Below, in pieces: positions 36,032 through 44,357 of a stretch of 64,000 bases of DNA. The notes under the pieces are model-generated. The model ran no database searches. It had not been told where the DNA came from and saw only the letters and a list, made by a program, of their open reading frames with translations. The position numbers and the translations under genes are program-made. How positions within the stretch are numbered: position 1 is the stretch's first letter; every line of letters starts with the position of its first letter. Source of the stretch: Paraburkholderia megapolitana (GTDB lineage Bacteria; Pseudomonadota; Gammaproteobacteria; Burkholderiales; Burkholderiaceae); NCBI RefSeq assembly GCF_007556815.1, contig NZ_CP041745.1, positions 1,899,001 through 1,963,000 of the forward strand, written 5' to 3'.

Positions 36032-37855
36032 CTACAGGATGTCGGACGCGTAATCGGCCAGCCGTGAGCGCTCGCCGCGGGCGAGTGTCACATGACCGCT
36101 GTGCGCCCAGCCCTTGAACCGATCGACCACGTACGTGAGCCCCGAACTGCCTTCCGTCAGGTACGGCGTATCGATCTGCGCAATATTGCCGAGGCAGATG
36201 ATCTTCGTACCGGGACCGGCCCGTGTGACCAGCGTCTTCATCTGCTTCGGCGTCAGGTTCTGCGCCTCGTCGATGATCAGGTACTTGTCGACGAAGGTCC
36301 GGCCGCGCATGAAGTTCATGCTCTTGATCTTCAGGCGCGAGCGGATCAGCTCCTGGGTGGCGGCGCGGCCCCATTCACCGGCGGCATCGTCGGTTTTCTG
36401 CAGGACTTCGAGGTTATCGTCGAATGCGCCCATCCACGGCTGCATCTTCTCTTCCTCGGTGCCCGGCAGGAAGCCGATGTCTTCGCCGACCGGCACCGTG
36501 GCGCGCGTGACGATGATCTCGTTGTAACGCTTCTCGTCGAGCACCTGCGCAAGACCGGCCGCCAGCGCGACCAGCGTCTTGCCGGTACCTGCCTGGCCGA
36601 GCAGCGTGACGAAATCGATGTCCGGATTCATCAGCAGGTTCAGCGCGAAGTTCTGCTCGCGGTTACGCGCCGTGATGCCCCACACGTTGTTCTTGTGGTG
36701 GCCGTAGTCGCGCAGCGTCTGCAGCAGCGCGGTCTTGCCGTTCAGCTCGCGCACGAGCGCATGGAAGGCCGGTTCGCCGTTCTGCGGTTCGAGAAAGACG
36801 AACTCGTTGACGAGCATCGACGCGCACAGCGGGCCGGTGACCCGGTAGTAGGTCGTGCCGGTCTTCGTGTCCTGCCAGCTTTCCATCCCCTTCGCGTGCT
36901 TCGTCCAGAAGTCCTGCGGCAGGGCGCGGATACCCGTATAGAGCAGGTCCTTGTCTTCCAGAACCTGGTCGTTGAAGTAGTCTTCGGCGGGCAGGCTGAG
37001 CGCGTGCGCCTTGATGCGCATGTTGATGTCTTTCGACACCAGCACGACCTGGCGATCCGCGCGGTCGCGTTGCAGCGCGCGCACGACACCGAGAATCTGG
37101 TTGTCGGCCTTGCCTTCCGGCAGACCTTCGACCGGCTCGATGTGCGTCAGCGTGGTCTGGAAGTACAGGTTACCGGCGGCTTCCCGGCTACCGAGGCGCG
37201 ACAGCGGAATCCCCGCGGAGATCTCGCCCGCGTTGGCCACCAGCGCATCGAGCGTGCGGCTGACCTGACGAGCGTTACGCGCGACTTCCGACATCCCCTT
37301 TTTGTGGTTATCGAGTTCTTCGAGCGTCATCATCGGCAGATAGACGTCGTGTTCCTCGAAACGGAACAGGCAGGTCGGATCGTGCATCAGCACGTTGGTG
37401 TCGAGTACGAACAGCTTGCGGACTTCGACTGCGCCAGTCTGCTTGCCGTTTTTCTTCTCGGTGCCGCGCGGGGCCGGTGCCCGGGCGGTCGGCGCAACGG
37501 CTGCCGGTTGCCGGGGCGAGCGCGCGACGACGGGTTCGACCACCGGTTCGGCTTCCGGGCGCGCGGCAGGCACCGGTTGCAGCAATGCAGCGGTCTGGCG
37601 GGATTTCTTCCCACGAGCCTGCGCAGCCGGTTCGGCCGCGGCCGCGGGGACGGGGTGCAACGTGGTGGCGGCGTTGGCCGCGTGGGTCATCGGAGCGGCG
37701 ACGTTCGCCGGAGCATATTCGGCCGACGTCACAGACGTGGCCGGCTCGGCGGCGTTGCCCGGCTTTCTGGCGGATTTGGCCGGTTGGGCTTTGGCCTTGT
37801 ATTCGTCAGGCGGCAACAGATTGCCGAGCTTGCTGGGCGGGGTAGGCAAAGGCAT
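36032..37855 (-). CDS. PhoH-family ATPase with PIN domain (PhoH2-like)
   Basis: 607 residues. After a low-complexity Ala/Pro-rich N-terminus (1-140) comes a PIN ribonuclease-like domain (about 146-290, LFVLDTNVLMHDP with Asp152), then a PhoH ATPase domain with Walker A GQAGTGKT (420-427) and Walker B LIIDEAQN. PhoH2 proteins of mycobacteria are RNA helicase/ribonucleases, so RNA processing is a reasonable guess. It is longer than most homologues because of the N-terminal region. Confidence 0.88.
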   Translation of the reverse strand: MPLPTPPSKLGNLLPPDEYKAKAQPAKSARKPGNAAEPATSVTSAEYAPANVAAPMTHAANAATTLHPVPAAAAEPAAQARGKKSRQTAALLQPVPAARPEAEPVVEPVVARSPRQPAAVAPTARAPAPRGTEKKNGKQTGAVEVRKLFVLDTNVLMHDPTCLFRFEEHDVYLPMMTLEELDNHKKGMSEVARNARQVSRTLDALVANAGEISAGIPLSRLGSREAAGNLYFQTTLTHIEPVEGLPEGKADNQILGVVRALQRDRADRQVVLVSKDINMRIKAHALSLPAEDYFNDQVLEDKDLLYTGIRALPQDFWTKHAKGMESWQDTKTGTTYYRVTGPLCASMLVNEFVFLEPQNGEPAFHALVRELNGKTALLQTLRDYGHHKNNVWGITARNREQNFALNLLMNPDIDFVTLLGQAGTGKTLVALAAGLAQVLDEKRYNEIIVTRATVPVGEDIGFLPGTEEEKMQPWMGAFDDNLEVLQKTDDAAGEWGRAATQELIRSRLKIKSMNFMRGRTFVDKYLIIDEAQNLTPKQMKTLVTRAGPGTKIICLGNIAQIDTPYLTEGSSGLTYVVDRFKGWAHSGHVTLARGERSRLADYASDIL

Positions 37856-38039
37856 GGTTTCCCTCGAAGAAATCGGGTCGCATATCGTGCGCCGCCTGTC
37901 GCATCCTGCCGGTGCCCATGCTGCGCACGCAGTTTGCGCCCGGAGGCGCGCTTCGGTTTAGAGATGCCGGTTCGCCTGGTCTTCGATCGTCTCCTTGACG
38001 AAAGTGCGCTGGCGCATGAAAGAACGGCTACGCACAATT

Positions 38040-38078
38040 AAAAAAGCCGCCGTCCCGGCAACCGGGACAAGCGGCTCG
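38040..38078 (-). terminator. Probable terminator of the bcp transcript
   Basis: GCCGC-C-GTCCCGG and CCGGGAC-AA-GCGGC pair with a small internal loop, and five or more A on the left give a T-run for the reverse strand. It lies about 115 bases beyond the bcp stop codon. Confidence 0.6.
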
Positions 38079-38191
38079 ACTTCGATCATCACGGTGCGCC
38101 TTGCGATTCCAGCGCGATTAGCGCGAAACCTGGCGCAGCGGAGAAGAGAATGGGGTAGACAGGCACTCATTGCAGCCCAATATAACGCGCC

Positions 38192-38653
38192 TCATAGCGC
38201 TTGTACAGCCTCCAGAATAGCGTCGACATGGCCTGGTACCTTGACGCCGCGCCATTCCTGGCGCAATACACCGTTGCCGTCGATCAGAAACGTGGAGCGT
38301 TCGATTCCACGTACTTCTTTGCCATACATTTTCTTCATTTTGATGACGCTGAAGAGCGCGCAGAGCGTTTCGTCGCTATCGGAGACGAGCGGAAACGGCA
38401 ATTCCAGCTTCGCCTTGAAGTTGTCATGCGAACGAACGCTGTCGCGCGATACGCCGACAATTTCCGCGCCGGCCTTCTTGAACTTCGGGTACAGATCGCG
38501 AAACTGCAGACCTTCGGTCGTGCAGCCCGGCGTGTTGTCCTTCGGATAAAAATACAGCACCACCTTTTTGCCCCGCAGACCGGACAGCGTGAAATCTCCG
38601 CCGGTTGCCGGTGCGGTGAAGTCGGGGACGGGTTGGTCGACTGCGATGGGCAC
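38192..38653 (-). CDS. bcp: Bcp/PrxQ-type peroxiredoxin
   Basis: 153 residues, thioredoxin fold. The peroxidatic Cys44 is in DNTPGCTTE. In most Bcp proteins the resolving Cys lies five residues on, or about 36 residues on; here those positions are Gln and Lys, so it may work as a one-Cys enzyme or use Cys98. It removes hydroperoxides with thioredoxin or thiols. It is on the same strand as the arn cluster, 120 bases after arnD. Confidence 0.92.
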   Translation of the reverse strand: MPIAVDQPVPDFTAPATGGDFTLSGLRGKKVVLYFYPKDNTPGCTTEGLQFRDLYPKFKKAGAEIVGVSRDSVRSHDNFKAKLELPFPLVSDSDETLCALFSVIKMKKMYGKEVRGIERSTFLIDGNGVLRQEWRGVKVPGHVDAILEAVQAL

Positions 38654-38773
38654 GAGGTTCTCCGTTTGTTATGGTCTGCGCCGTCGTCTGAGTGCGACAG
38701 CACTGGACCTGAGCATCGAGGCGGGGAGGGCAAGCCCGGCGGCGGACGGCTGGCCGAACTGACGCTTGGTCGA

Positions 38774-39670
38774 TCAGCCGGGCTGAACAATCAGTTCGCC
38801 GGAGCGGCCGGGAATTTCACCCCACGTGACAGGGTACGATGGCAGCGAGTCGCGGTCCAGCGCGGCATGATAGTCGCCCATCGTGGCAAACGTATGGCCC
38901 TGCGCGCGCCAGCCGTCGAGCAGCTGTTCGAAGATGGGTGCGAGCTTCTGTCCTTCGAGCTCAGCATGCAGCGTGAACACCTGATCGTGCGGATTGTTTT
39001 CGGTGCGTTTGAGCAGCCATGCGGCCACCGTGTCGGTGTCGACTCCGTCCACGCCGAGCACTTCGTCGAGCGTGGGCAGTGTGGTCGGCATTTGCACATG
39101 GTTCAACGTCTTGCCGTCGACCACCGGAAAATACGGCGTATGGCCGCGCCCATCGGACGCGTAGCGCATGCCCCACGCGTCGATCTGCTCGAACGCGTGG
39201 CCGTTCATCTGCCAGCCCGCTGCGCCGTGCGTGACGGGCGGCGTACCGAAGATCTCGACGAAGCGCGCATGGCTCTTCTGCATCTGCGCGACGGTCCATT
39301 CGCGCGTGCGGGTACGGACGTTGTCCTGCCAGTACACATGGTCCCACGCGTGAATGCCGCATTCGAAGCCGGCTTCGTGGATCGCGCGCATGTTCGACGC
39401 CGCGCGCGCGCCGATGTCCGGACCGGGCAGCAACACACCGTACATCAATTGTTTGAGCCCGTAATGCTCGACCACCGACGTGCGCGACACCTTCTGCAGA
39501 AAACCCGGCCGTAGCACGCGCCGCATCGCCCAGCCGGTATGGTCCGGCCCGAGGCTGAAGAGAAAAGTGGCGCGCGCCTTGAAGCGGTCGAAAATACGCG
39601 CAAGGTTCGGCACGCCTTCGCGGGTGCCGCGCAGCGTGTCGACGTCGATCTTCAGAACGATACGGGCCAA
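38774..39670 (-). CDS. arnD: 4-deoxy-4-formamido-L-arabinose-phosphoundecaprenol deformylase ArnD
   Basis: 298 residues of polysaccharide deacetylase (NodB) fold. The start VLKIDVDTLRGTREG matches ArnD, with the metal-binding Asp in DVDT and His region GIHAWDHVYWQ. It removes the formyl group from Ara4FN-phosphoundecaprenol, giving the Ara4N donor for ArnT. The start codon is TTG at 39670, with no better one near. It is the last gene of the arn cluster. Confidence 0.9.
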   Translation of the reverse strand: MARIVLKIDVDTLRGTREGVPNLARIFDRFKARATFLFSLGPDHTGWAMRRVLRPGFLQKVSRTSVVEHYGLKQLMYGVLLPGPDIGARAASNMRAIHEAGFECGIHAWDHVYWQDNVRTRTREWTVAQMQKSHARFVEIFGTPPVTHGAAGWQMNGHAFEQIDAWGMRYASDGRGHTPYFPVVDGKTLNHVQMPTTLPTLDEVLGVDGVDTDTVAAWLLKRTENNPHDQVFTLHAELEGQKLAPIFEQLLDGWRAQGHTFATMGDYHAALDRDSLPSYPVTWGEIPGRSGELIVQPG

Positions 39671-39686
39671 GAGCGCGCTCTAACGG

Positions 39687-40730
39687 TTACTGTTCGACGA
39701 GTGCGCGTGCTTCGGCGACGTGGCCGCGATACGCTTCGAAGATCTTGCGCAACGCTTCGTCGAAGGTCGACTTCGGCGCCCAGCCGAGTTCCTGCATCGT
39801 GTTGTCGATCTTCGGTACGCGGTTCTGCACGTCCTGATAGCCGGCGCCGTAGTACGCACCCGAAGTCGTCTCGACGAGCTGCACTTTCTTCGCCGTTTCC
39901 GCGTACTCGGGGATGCCTGCCGCGAGCGTGAGCATCTTGTTGGCGAGTTCGCGCACCGAGAAATTGTTCTTCGGATTGCCGATGTTGTAGATCTTGCCCG
40001 AGGCAACGCCGTCGCGGTTCTCGATGATCTTCATCAGCGCGTCGATGCCGTCGTCGATATCGGTGAACGCGCGTTTCTGTGCGCCGCCGTCGACAAGGCT
40101 GATGTTCTCGCCGCGCACGATATGGCCGAGGAACTGCGTAACCACACGTGAGCTACCTTCCTTCGGCGTATAGATCGAGTCGAGGCCCGGCCCGATCCAG
40201 TTGAACGGACGGAATAGCGTGAAGTTGAGCCCTTCCATGCCGTAGCCCCAGATCACGCGATCCATCAACTGCTTCGAGCACGCATAGATCCAGCGCGGCT
40301 TGTTGATCGGGCCATAGGTGAGGGGCGACGCGTCCGGGTCGAACTCTTCGTCGGGGGACATGCCGTAGACCTCGGAGGTCGACGGGAAGACCAGATGCTT
40401 GCCGTACTTCACGGCCGAGCGGACGATCGGCAGGTTCGCCTCGAAGTCGAGTTCGAACACGCGCAGCGGCTGCTTCACATAGGTGGCCGGCGTAGCGATC
40501 GCGACGAGCGGCAGGATCACGTCGCACTTCTTCACGTGATACTCGACCCACTCCTTGTTGATCGTGATGTCGCCTTCGAAGAAATGCATCCGCTCGTGGT
40601 TGACGAGATCGCCGAGACGTTCGGTCTGCATGTCCATGCCGAACACTTCCCAGTCGGTCGTTTCGAGAATGCGTTTGGACAGGTGGTGGCCGATGAAGCC
40701 GTTGACACCCAGGATCAGGACTTTTTTCAT
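39687..40730 (-). CDS. arnA: UDP-glucuronate C4-decarboxylase (C-terminal half of ArnA as a separate gene)
   Basis: 347 residues, extended SDR. The Rossmann motif GVNGFIGHHLSKRI, STSEVYGM and YxxxK as YACSKQ identify a UDP-sugar epimerase/decarboxylase, with RPFNWIGPGLDS and the decarboxylase arginine region as in ArnA. It oxidises and decarboxylates UDP-glucuronate to the Ara4N precursor. In E. coli it is fused to the formyltransferase. Here the two genes overlap by four bases. The ATG at 40730 starts the family region (MKKVLILGVNGFIG). Confidence 0.92.
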   Translation of the reverse strand: MKKVLILGVNGFIGHHLSKRILETTDWEVFGMDMQTERLGDLVNHERMHFFEGDITINKEWVEYHVKKCDVILPLVAIATPATYVKQPLRVFELDFEANLPIVRSAVKYGKHLVFPSTSEVYGMSPDEEFDPDASPLTYGPINKPRWIYACSKQLMDRVIWGYGMEGLNFTLFRPFNWIGPGLDSIYTPKEGSSRVVTQFLGHIVRGENISLVDGGAQKRAFTDIDDGIDALMKIIENRDGVASGKIYNIGNPKNNFSVRELANKMLTLAAGIPEYAETAKKVQLVETTSGAYYGAGYQDVQNRVPKIDNTMQELGWAPKSTFDEALRKIFEAYRGHVAEARALVEQ

Positions 40731-41686
40731 GAATGACGGGGGGAGTGAGTGAGCTGCGTAAATTCGGCTGGGGTGACGACGGTCTTGCTGCCGTCGTGCG
40801 GCAGTTGCCGTTCGCGCCAGAGTTCGTGGATTGCGATCGACCGGCCATCGCCGCATATCGCAAAAAGCGCATTATCGCTTACGTGCAGGCCGACGGGCAA
40901 ATCTGAGCGGAGGGCGCCCGGCGGTGTGAGGCGGGCGCGCGCGACGATGAAGCGCTCGGTGCCGGACGCCGTGTCGACCTCGGTAAACGCGCCGGGATAG
41001 GGCGGCGCGACCGCGCGGATCAGGTTGTAGACCTGCTGCGCGGGCTGTGTCCAGTCGATGCGGCCATCTTCGGGCTTGCGTCCGCCGAAGTAGCTGCCGT
41101 GCGCGAGATCGTTGGGCAGATGCGGCGCTTCGCCGGCGAGCAGAGCCGGCAGCACGCGCCATAGCGTTTGTTCGGCGGCGACGGTGACCTTGTCGAAAAC
41201 CTGCGCGGCGGTGTCGTCGGGCAGGATCGGCGCCGGCGTCTGCGCGATGATCGCGCCCGCGTCGGGCTTCGCGGCCATCTCATGCAACGTCGCGCCGGTT
41301 TCCGTTTCGCCGTTCAGCACCGCCCAGTTGGTCGGCACACGGCCGCGGTATTTCGGCAGCAGCGACCCGTGCATGTTGTACGCGCCGCGCGCGGCGAGCG
41401 CGAGCAGATCGACGGGCAACATGTGGCGGTAGTAGAACGAGAAGATGAAGTCTGGACGCGCGGCGCTGACTGCTGCACGCAGCTCGGGGCTGCGCGGATC
41501 GGCCGGTGTGATGGTCGCAATGCCATGTTCGGCGGCGACCGACGCGACGCTGCCAAACCAGATGTTTTCTTGCGGGTTGTCTTCGTGCGTGACGACGAGC
41601 GCGACGTCGACGCCGCGCGCGAGCAGCACCTGCAGGCAGCGCACGCCGACGTTGTGATAGGCGAAAACGACCGCGCGCGGTTTCAT
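40727..41686 (-). CDS. UDP-Ara4N formyltransferase (N-terminal half of ArnA as a separate gene)
   Basis: 319 residues. Formyltransferase fold: FSFYYRHMLP and NMHGSLLPKYRGRVPTNWA (with the catalytic Asn-His and Asp in HEMAAKPDAG) match ArnA residues 1-300 and Fmt. It formylates UDP-Ara4N using 10-formyltetrahydrofolate. The gene overlaps both neighbours by four bases (ATGA), evidence of translational coupling. The frame is open 110 codons upstream, within arnC, and is not used. Confidence 0.92.
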   Translation of the reverse strand: MKPRAVVFAYHNVGVRCLQVLLARGVDVALVVTHEDNPQENIWFGSVASVAAEHGIATITPADPRSPELRAAVSAARPDFIFSFYYRHMLPVDLLALAARGAYNMHGSLLPKYRGRVPTNWAVLNGETETGATLHEMAAKPDAGAIIAQTPAPILPDDTAAQVFDKVTVAAEQTLWRVLPALLAGEAPHLPNDLAHGSYFGGRKPEDGRIDWTQPAQQVYNLIRAVAPPYPGAFTEVDTASGTERFIVARARLTPPGALRSDLPVGLHVSDNALFAICGDGRSIAIHELWRERQLPHDGSKTVVTPAEFTQLTHSPRHS

Positions 41687-42710
41687 CGCGGCGGCTCCGA
41701 GTCGAGCACCTGAGCGGCTTGCACGCCCTGCACGAACGACTGGCGTGGCGCGCTCGCCACCGCTTCGCCGTCGCGCTGCTCGAGGATCGTCTGCACGAGA
41801 TAGCGTGGCCGTGCACGCACCTGCTGATAGATCCGTCCGATGTATTCGCCGAGCAGGCCGAGCGCGAAGATGATCACGCCAAGCAGGAAGAACGTGATGG
41901 CGAACAGCGTGAACACACCTTGCACTTCCGCACCGACGATAAAGCGGCGGATCAGCAGCAGGACGAACAGCGCGGCCGAACCGATCGACAGGATCACGCC
42001 GATAAACGACAGCCATTGCAGCGGCACGACTGAAAAGCCCGTGACCAGATCGAAGTTCAGACGGATCAGGCTGTACAGCGAATACTTCGATTCGCCGGCG
42101 AAGCGCTCTTCGTGAGCGACGTCGACTTCGACCGGATTCTGCGCGAACGTGTATGCGAGCGCCGGAATGAACGTATTGATTTCGCCGCAGCGGTTGATCG
42201 TGTCGATGATGTGACGGCTGTAGGCGCGCAGCATGCAGCCCTGATCAGTCATCTTGATGCGCGTGATACGTTCGCGCAGCCGGTTCATCACCCGCGATGC
42301 CTTGCGGCGCCACAGGCTGTCCTGCCGCTGCATACGGATCGTGCCGACGTAGTCGTAACCCTCGCGCATCTTGTTGACGAGCTTGGCGATTTCTTCGGGG
42401 GGTTCTGCAGGTCGGCGTCGAGCGTGATGACGATCTCGCCGCGCGACTGCTCGAAGCCCGCGAGGATCGCCATGTGCTGACCGTAGTTGCCGTTCAGCAG
42501 GATCGCGCGGGTGGTATCGGGTCGCGCACGGAATGCATCGGCGAGCAGCATCGCGGATTTATCGCGGCTGCCGTCGTTGATGAAGATCACTTCGTAGGGC
42601 GTGCCGAGTGCATCGAGCGCCGGATAGAGCCGGGCAAACAGCGCGGGGAGCCCGGCCTCCTCGTTGTAGACCGGGATGATGACCGAGACCTCGGGTTGCG
42701 TTTGACTCAT
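41683..42710 (-). pseudogene. arnC: arnC, undecaprenyl-phosphate Ara4FN transferase, with one-base frameshift
   Basis: Two frames together cover a whole ArnC (glycosyltransferase family 2 domain, then two C-terminal membrane helices). The first, from 42710, runs MSQTQPEVSVIIPVYNEEAG to ITLDADLQNPP, then loses similarity; the second resumes at MREGYDYVGTIRMQ and continues to a stop at 41683. The break falls in a run of six G (42397-42402 on the plus strand). One more base restores DADLQNPPEEIAKLV. ArnC moves Ara4FN from UDP to undecaprenyl phosphate. The break could be a sequencing error, a real mutation, or a slippery site. Confidence 0.85.
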
Positions 42711-42716
42711 ATCCGC

Positions 42717-43868
42717 TTATTTTCCGTATTGTTCGCAAATTTCGTTGACGGCGCGACAGACGCGTGTGACGTCGCCTTCGTTCATTAACGTGAAGAGCGG
42801 CAACGTGACCGTCGTTGCGCCGAAACGCTCTGCATGCGGGAACATGCCTTCCTTGAAACCGCGCGCGCGGTACAGTGAGAACAGGTGGATCGCCGGATAG
42901 TGAACGCCTGAACCGATGCCGCGCTCCTTCAGTTGCGCCATGAAACCGGCGCGATCGAGCGAGAGTTTCTCGAGCGGCAAAGTGATCTGGAACATGTGCC
43001 AGTTGCTGTTCTCGAAGTCGGCGACCGGCAGGCCGATGCCGAGCCGCACGGCGGCACCACCTTCGAGACCCGCGAAGTAGGCGCGCGCAAGCTGCTTGCG
43101 CTGCGCGAGAAAGCGTTCGAGGTGCTTGAGCTGGCCGAGGCCGACGCGTGCCGCGACATCGGTGAGGTTGTACTTGCCGCCCAGCACATCGCAATCCATG
43201 CCGTCGTAGCCGGTGCGCGTCACGCCCTGAAGACGGTACTTCTGTGCGAGCAGCGCTTCGTCCTCGTTGTTCAGCACGAGGGCGCCGCCTTCGATCGACG
43301 TCAGGTTCTTGTTCGCGTGGAAGCTGAACGACACGATGTCGCCGAGCCGGCCGATGCGCTCGCCGCGCCACGTCGAGCCGAACGCCTGCGCCGCATCTTC
43401 GATCACGCGCAGCTTGTGCGCGCGCGCAATCTCGTACAGCCGGTCCATATCGACGGGCAGGCCCGACAGGTAAACCGGAATGACCGCCTTCGTGCGGCTC
43501 GAGATGGCCTTTTCGAGCAGATCGAGATCCATGTTGCGGGTGCGCGGATCGATATCGACGAATACCGGCGTCGCGCCCGTTTCGATGATCACGTTGCTGG
43601 TCGCGACCCAGGTAGCGGGTGTCGTGATGACTTCGTCGCCCACGCCGACGCCCGCGATCCGCAGACCGACTTCGAGGGTCGCGGTGCCCGAGTTGAACGT
43701 ACGCACCGGACGGCCGCCGCAGAACGCCGATAACGCGGCCTCGAACTGCTGGTTCTGCGGGCCGGTCGTGATCCAGCCTGAACGCAGCACCTCGGCGACG
43801 CCCTCGATGGTTTCTTCATCGATTTCGGGGCGGGTGAACGGCAAAAACGGGACGGTTGACTCGGACAT
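42717..43868 (-). CDS. arnB: UDP-4-amino-4-deoxy-L-arabinose aminotransferase ArnB
   Basis: 383 residues, DegT/DnrJ/EryC1 aminotransferase family. LPFTRPEIDEETIEGVAEVL opens it; the pyridoxal lysine is in SFHANKNLTSIEGG, and GVHYPAIHLFSLYR closes the active-site region. It transfers an amino group to UDP-4-keto-arabinose. The ATG at 43868 is used; the open frame extends five codons to a TTG. It precedes arnC by six bases. Confidence 0.93.
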   Translation of the reverse strand: MSESTVPFLPFTRPEIDEETIEGVAEVLRSGWITTGPQNQQFEAALSAFCGGRPVRTFNSGTATLEVGLRIAGVGVGDEVITTPATWVATSNVIIETGATPVFVDIDPRTRNMDLDLLEKAISSRTKAVIPVYLSGLPVDMDRLYEIARAHKLRVIEDAAQAFGSTWRGERIGRLGDIVSFSFHANKNLTSIEGGALVLNNEDEALLAQKYRLQGVTRTGYDGMDCDVLGGKYNLTDVAARVGLGQLKHLERFLAQRKQLARAYFAGLEGGAAVRLGIGLPVADFENSNWHMFQITLPLEKLSLDRAGFMAQLKERGIGSGVHYPAIHLFSLYRARGFKEGMFPHAERFGATTVTLPLFTLMNEGDVTRVCRAVNEICEQYGK

Positions 43869-43954
43869 GAAGGCTTCGCTCAATGAAAAGACTGCAATGT
43901 ATATGGATGCTTAAGTCGCGCCGGCAAGGGCGCAGTTCGTGCTCAAGTGCGTGC

Positions 43955-44326
43955 TCAACTACGCGCCAGCACGAACACGCCGATAAGGATGATGCCGATG
44001 CCGATCAGCCGCTGCATCGACAGCACTTCGCCGAATAAATACCACGCGGCGAACGCATTGACGACATAGCCGAGCGAGAGCATCGGATACGCAATCGATA
44101 CGTCGACCCGCGACAACCCGACCACCCACACGACGACGCTCACCACATAGCAGGCGAGGCCGCCGATGATCGGCAACTGCGTCGCGAGGCGAAAGCCAAT
44201 GGGCAGGATGTTCGCACGGGTGAATTCGAAGTGTCCAACGGCATTCGTGCCGGCCTTCAGCAGCAATTGCGCGCAGGCATTCAGCGCGACGCCGGCAAGG
44301 ATGCAAAAAAGGGAGATCGGATTCAT
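43955..44326 (-). CDS. SMR/EamA-like small membrane protein, likely Ara4N-lipid flippase
   Basis: 123 residues with four membrane helices, of the small multidrug resistance type. Location between arnT and arnB makes it the likely counterpart of ArnE/ArnF, which move Ara4N-phosphoundecaprenol across the inner membrane. E. coli needs two such proteins; only one is encoded here, so it may form a homodimer. Sequence features such as LNACAQLLLKAG and YPMLSLGYVVNAFAAWY fit the family. Confidence 0.8.
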   Translation of the reverse strand: MNPISLFCILAGVALNACAQLLLKAGTNAVGHFEFTRANILPIGFRLATQLPIIGGLACYVVSVVVWVVGLSRVDVSIAYPMLSLGYVVNAFAAWYLFGEVLSMQRLIGIGIILIGVFVLARS

Positions 44327-44357
44327 CGAAGGTTCGTATAAAGGGACATGGCGGCGC

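Noticed and set aside
37958..38170. Small reverse-strand gene between phoH and bcp
   Set aside because: It overlaps the likely bcp terminator and its translation is basic without a family match.
41687..42016. N-terminal extension of the formyltransferase into arnC
   Set aside because: The extra 110 residues are an out-of-frame reading of arnC, and the family start fits the ATG at 41686.
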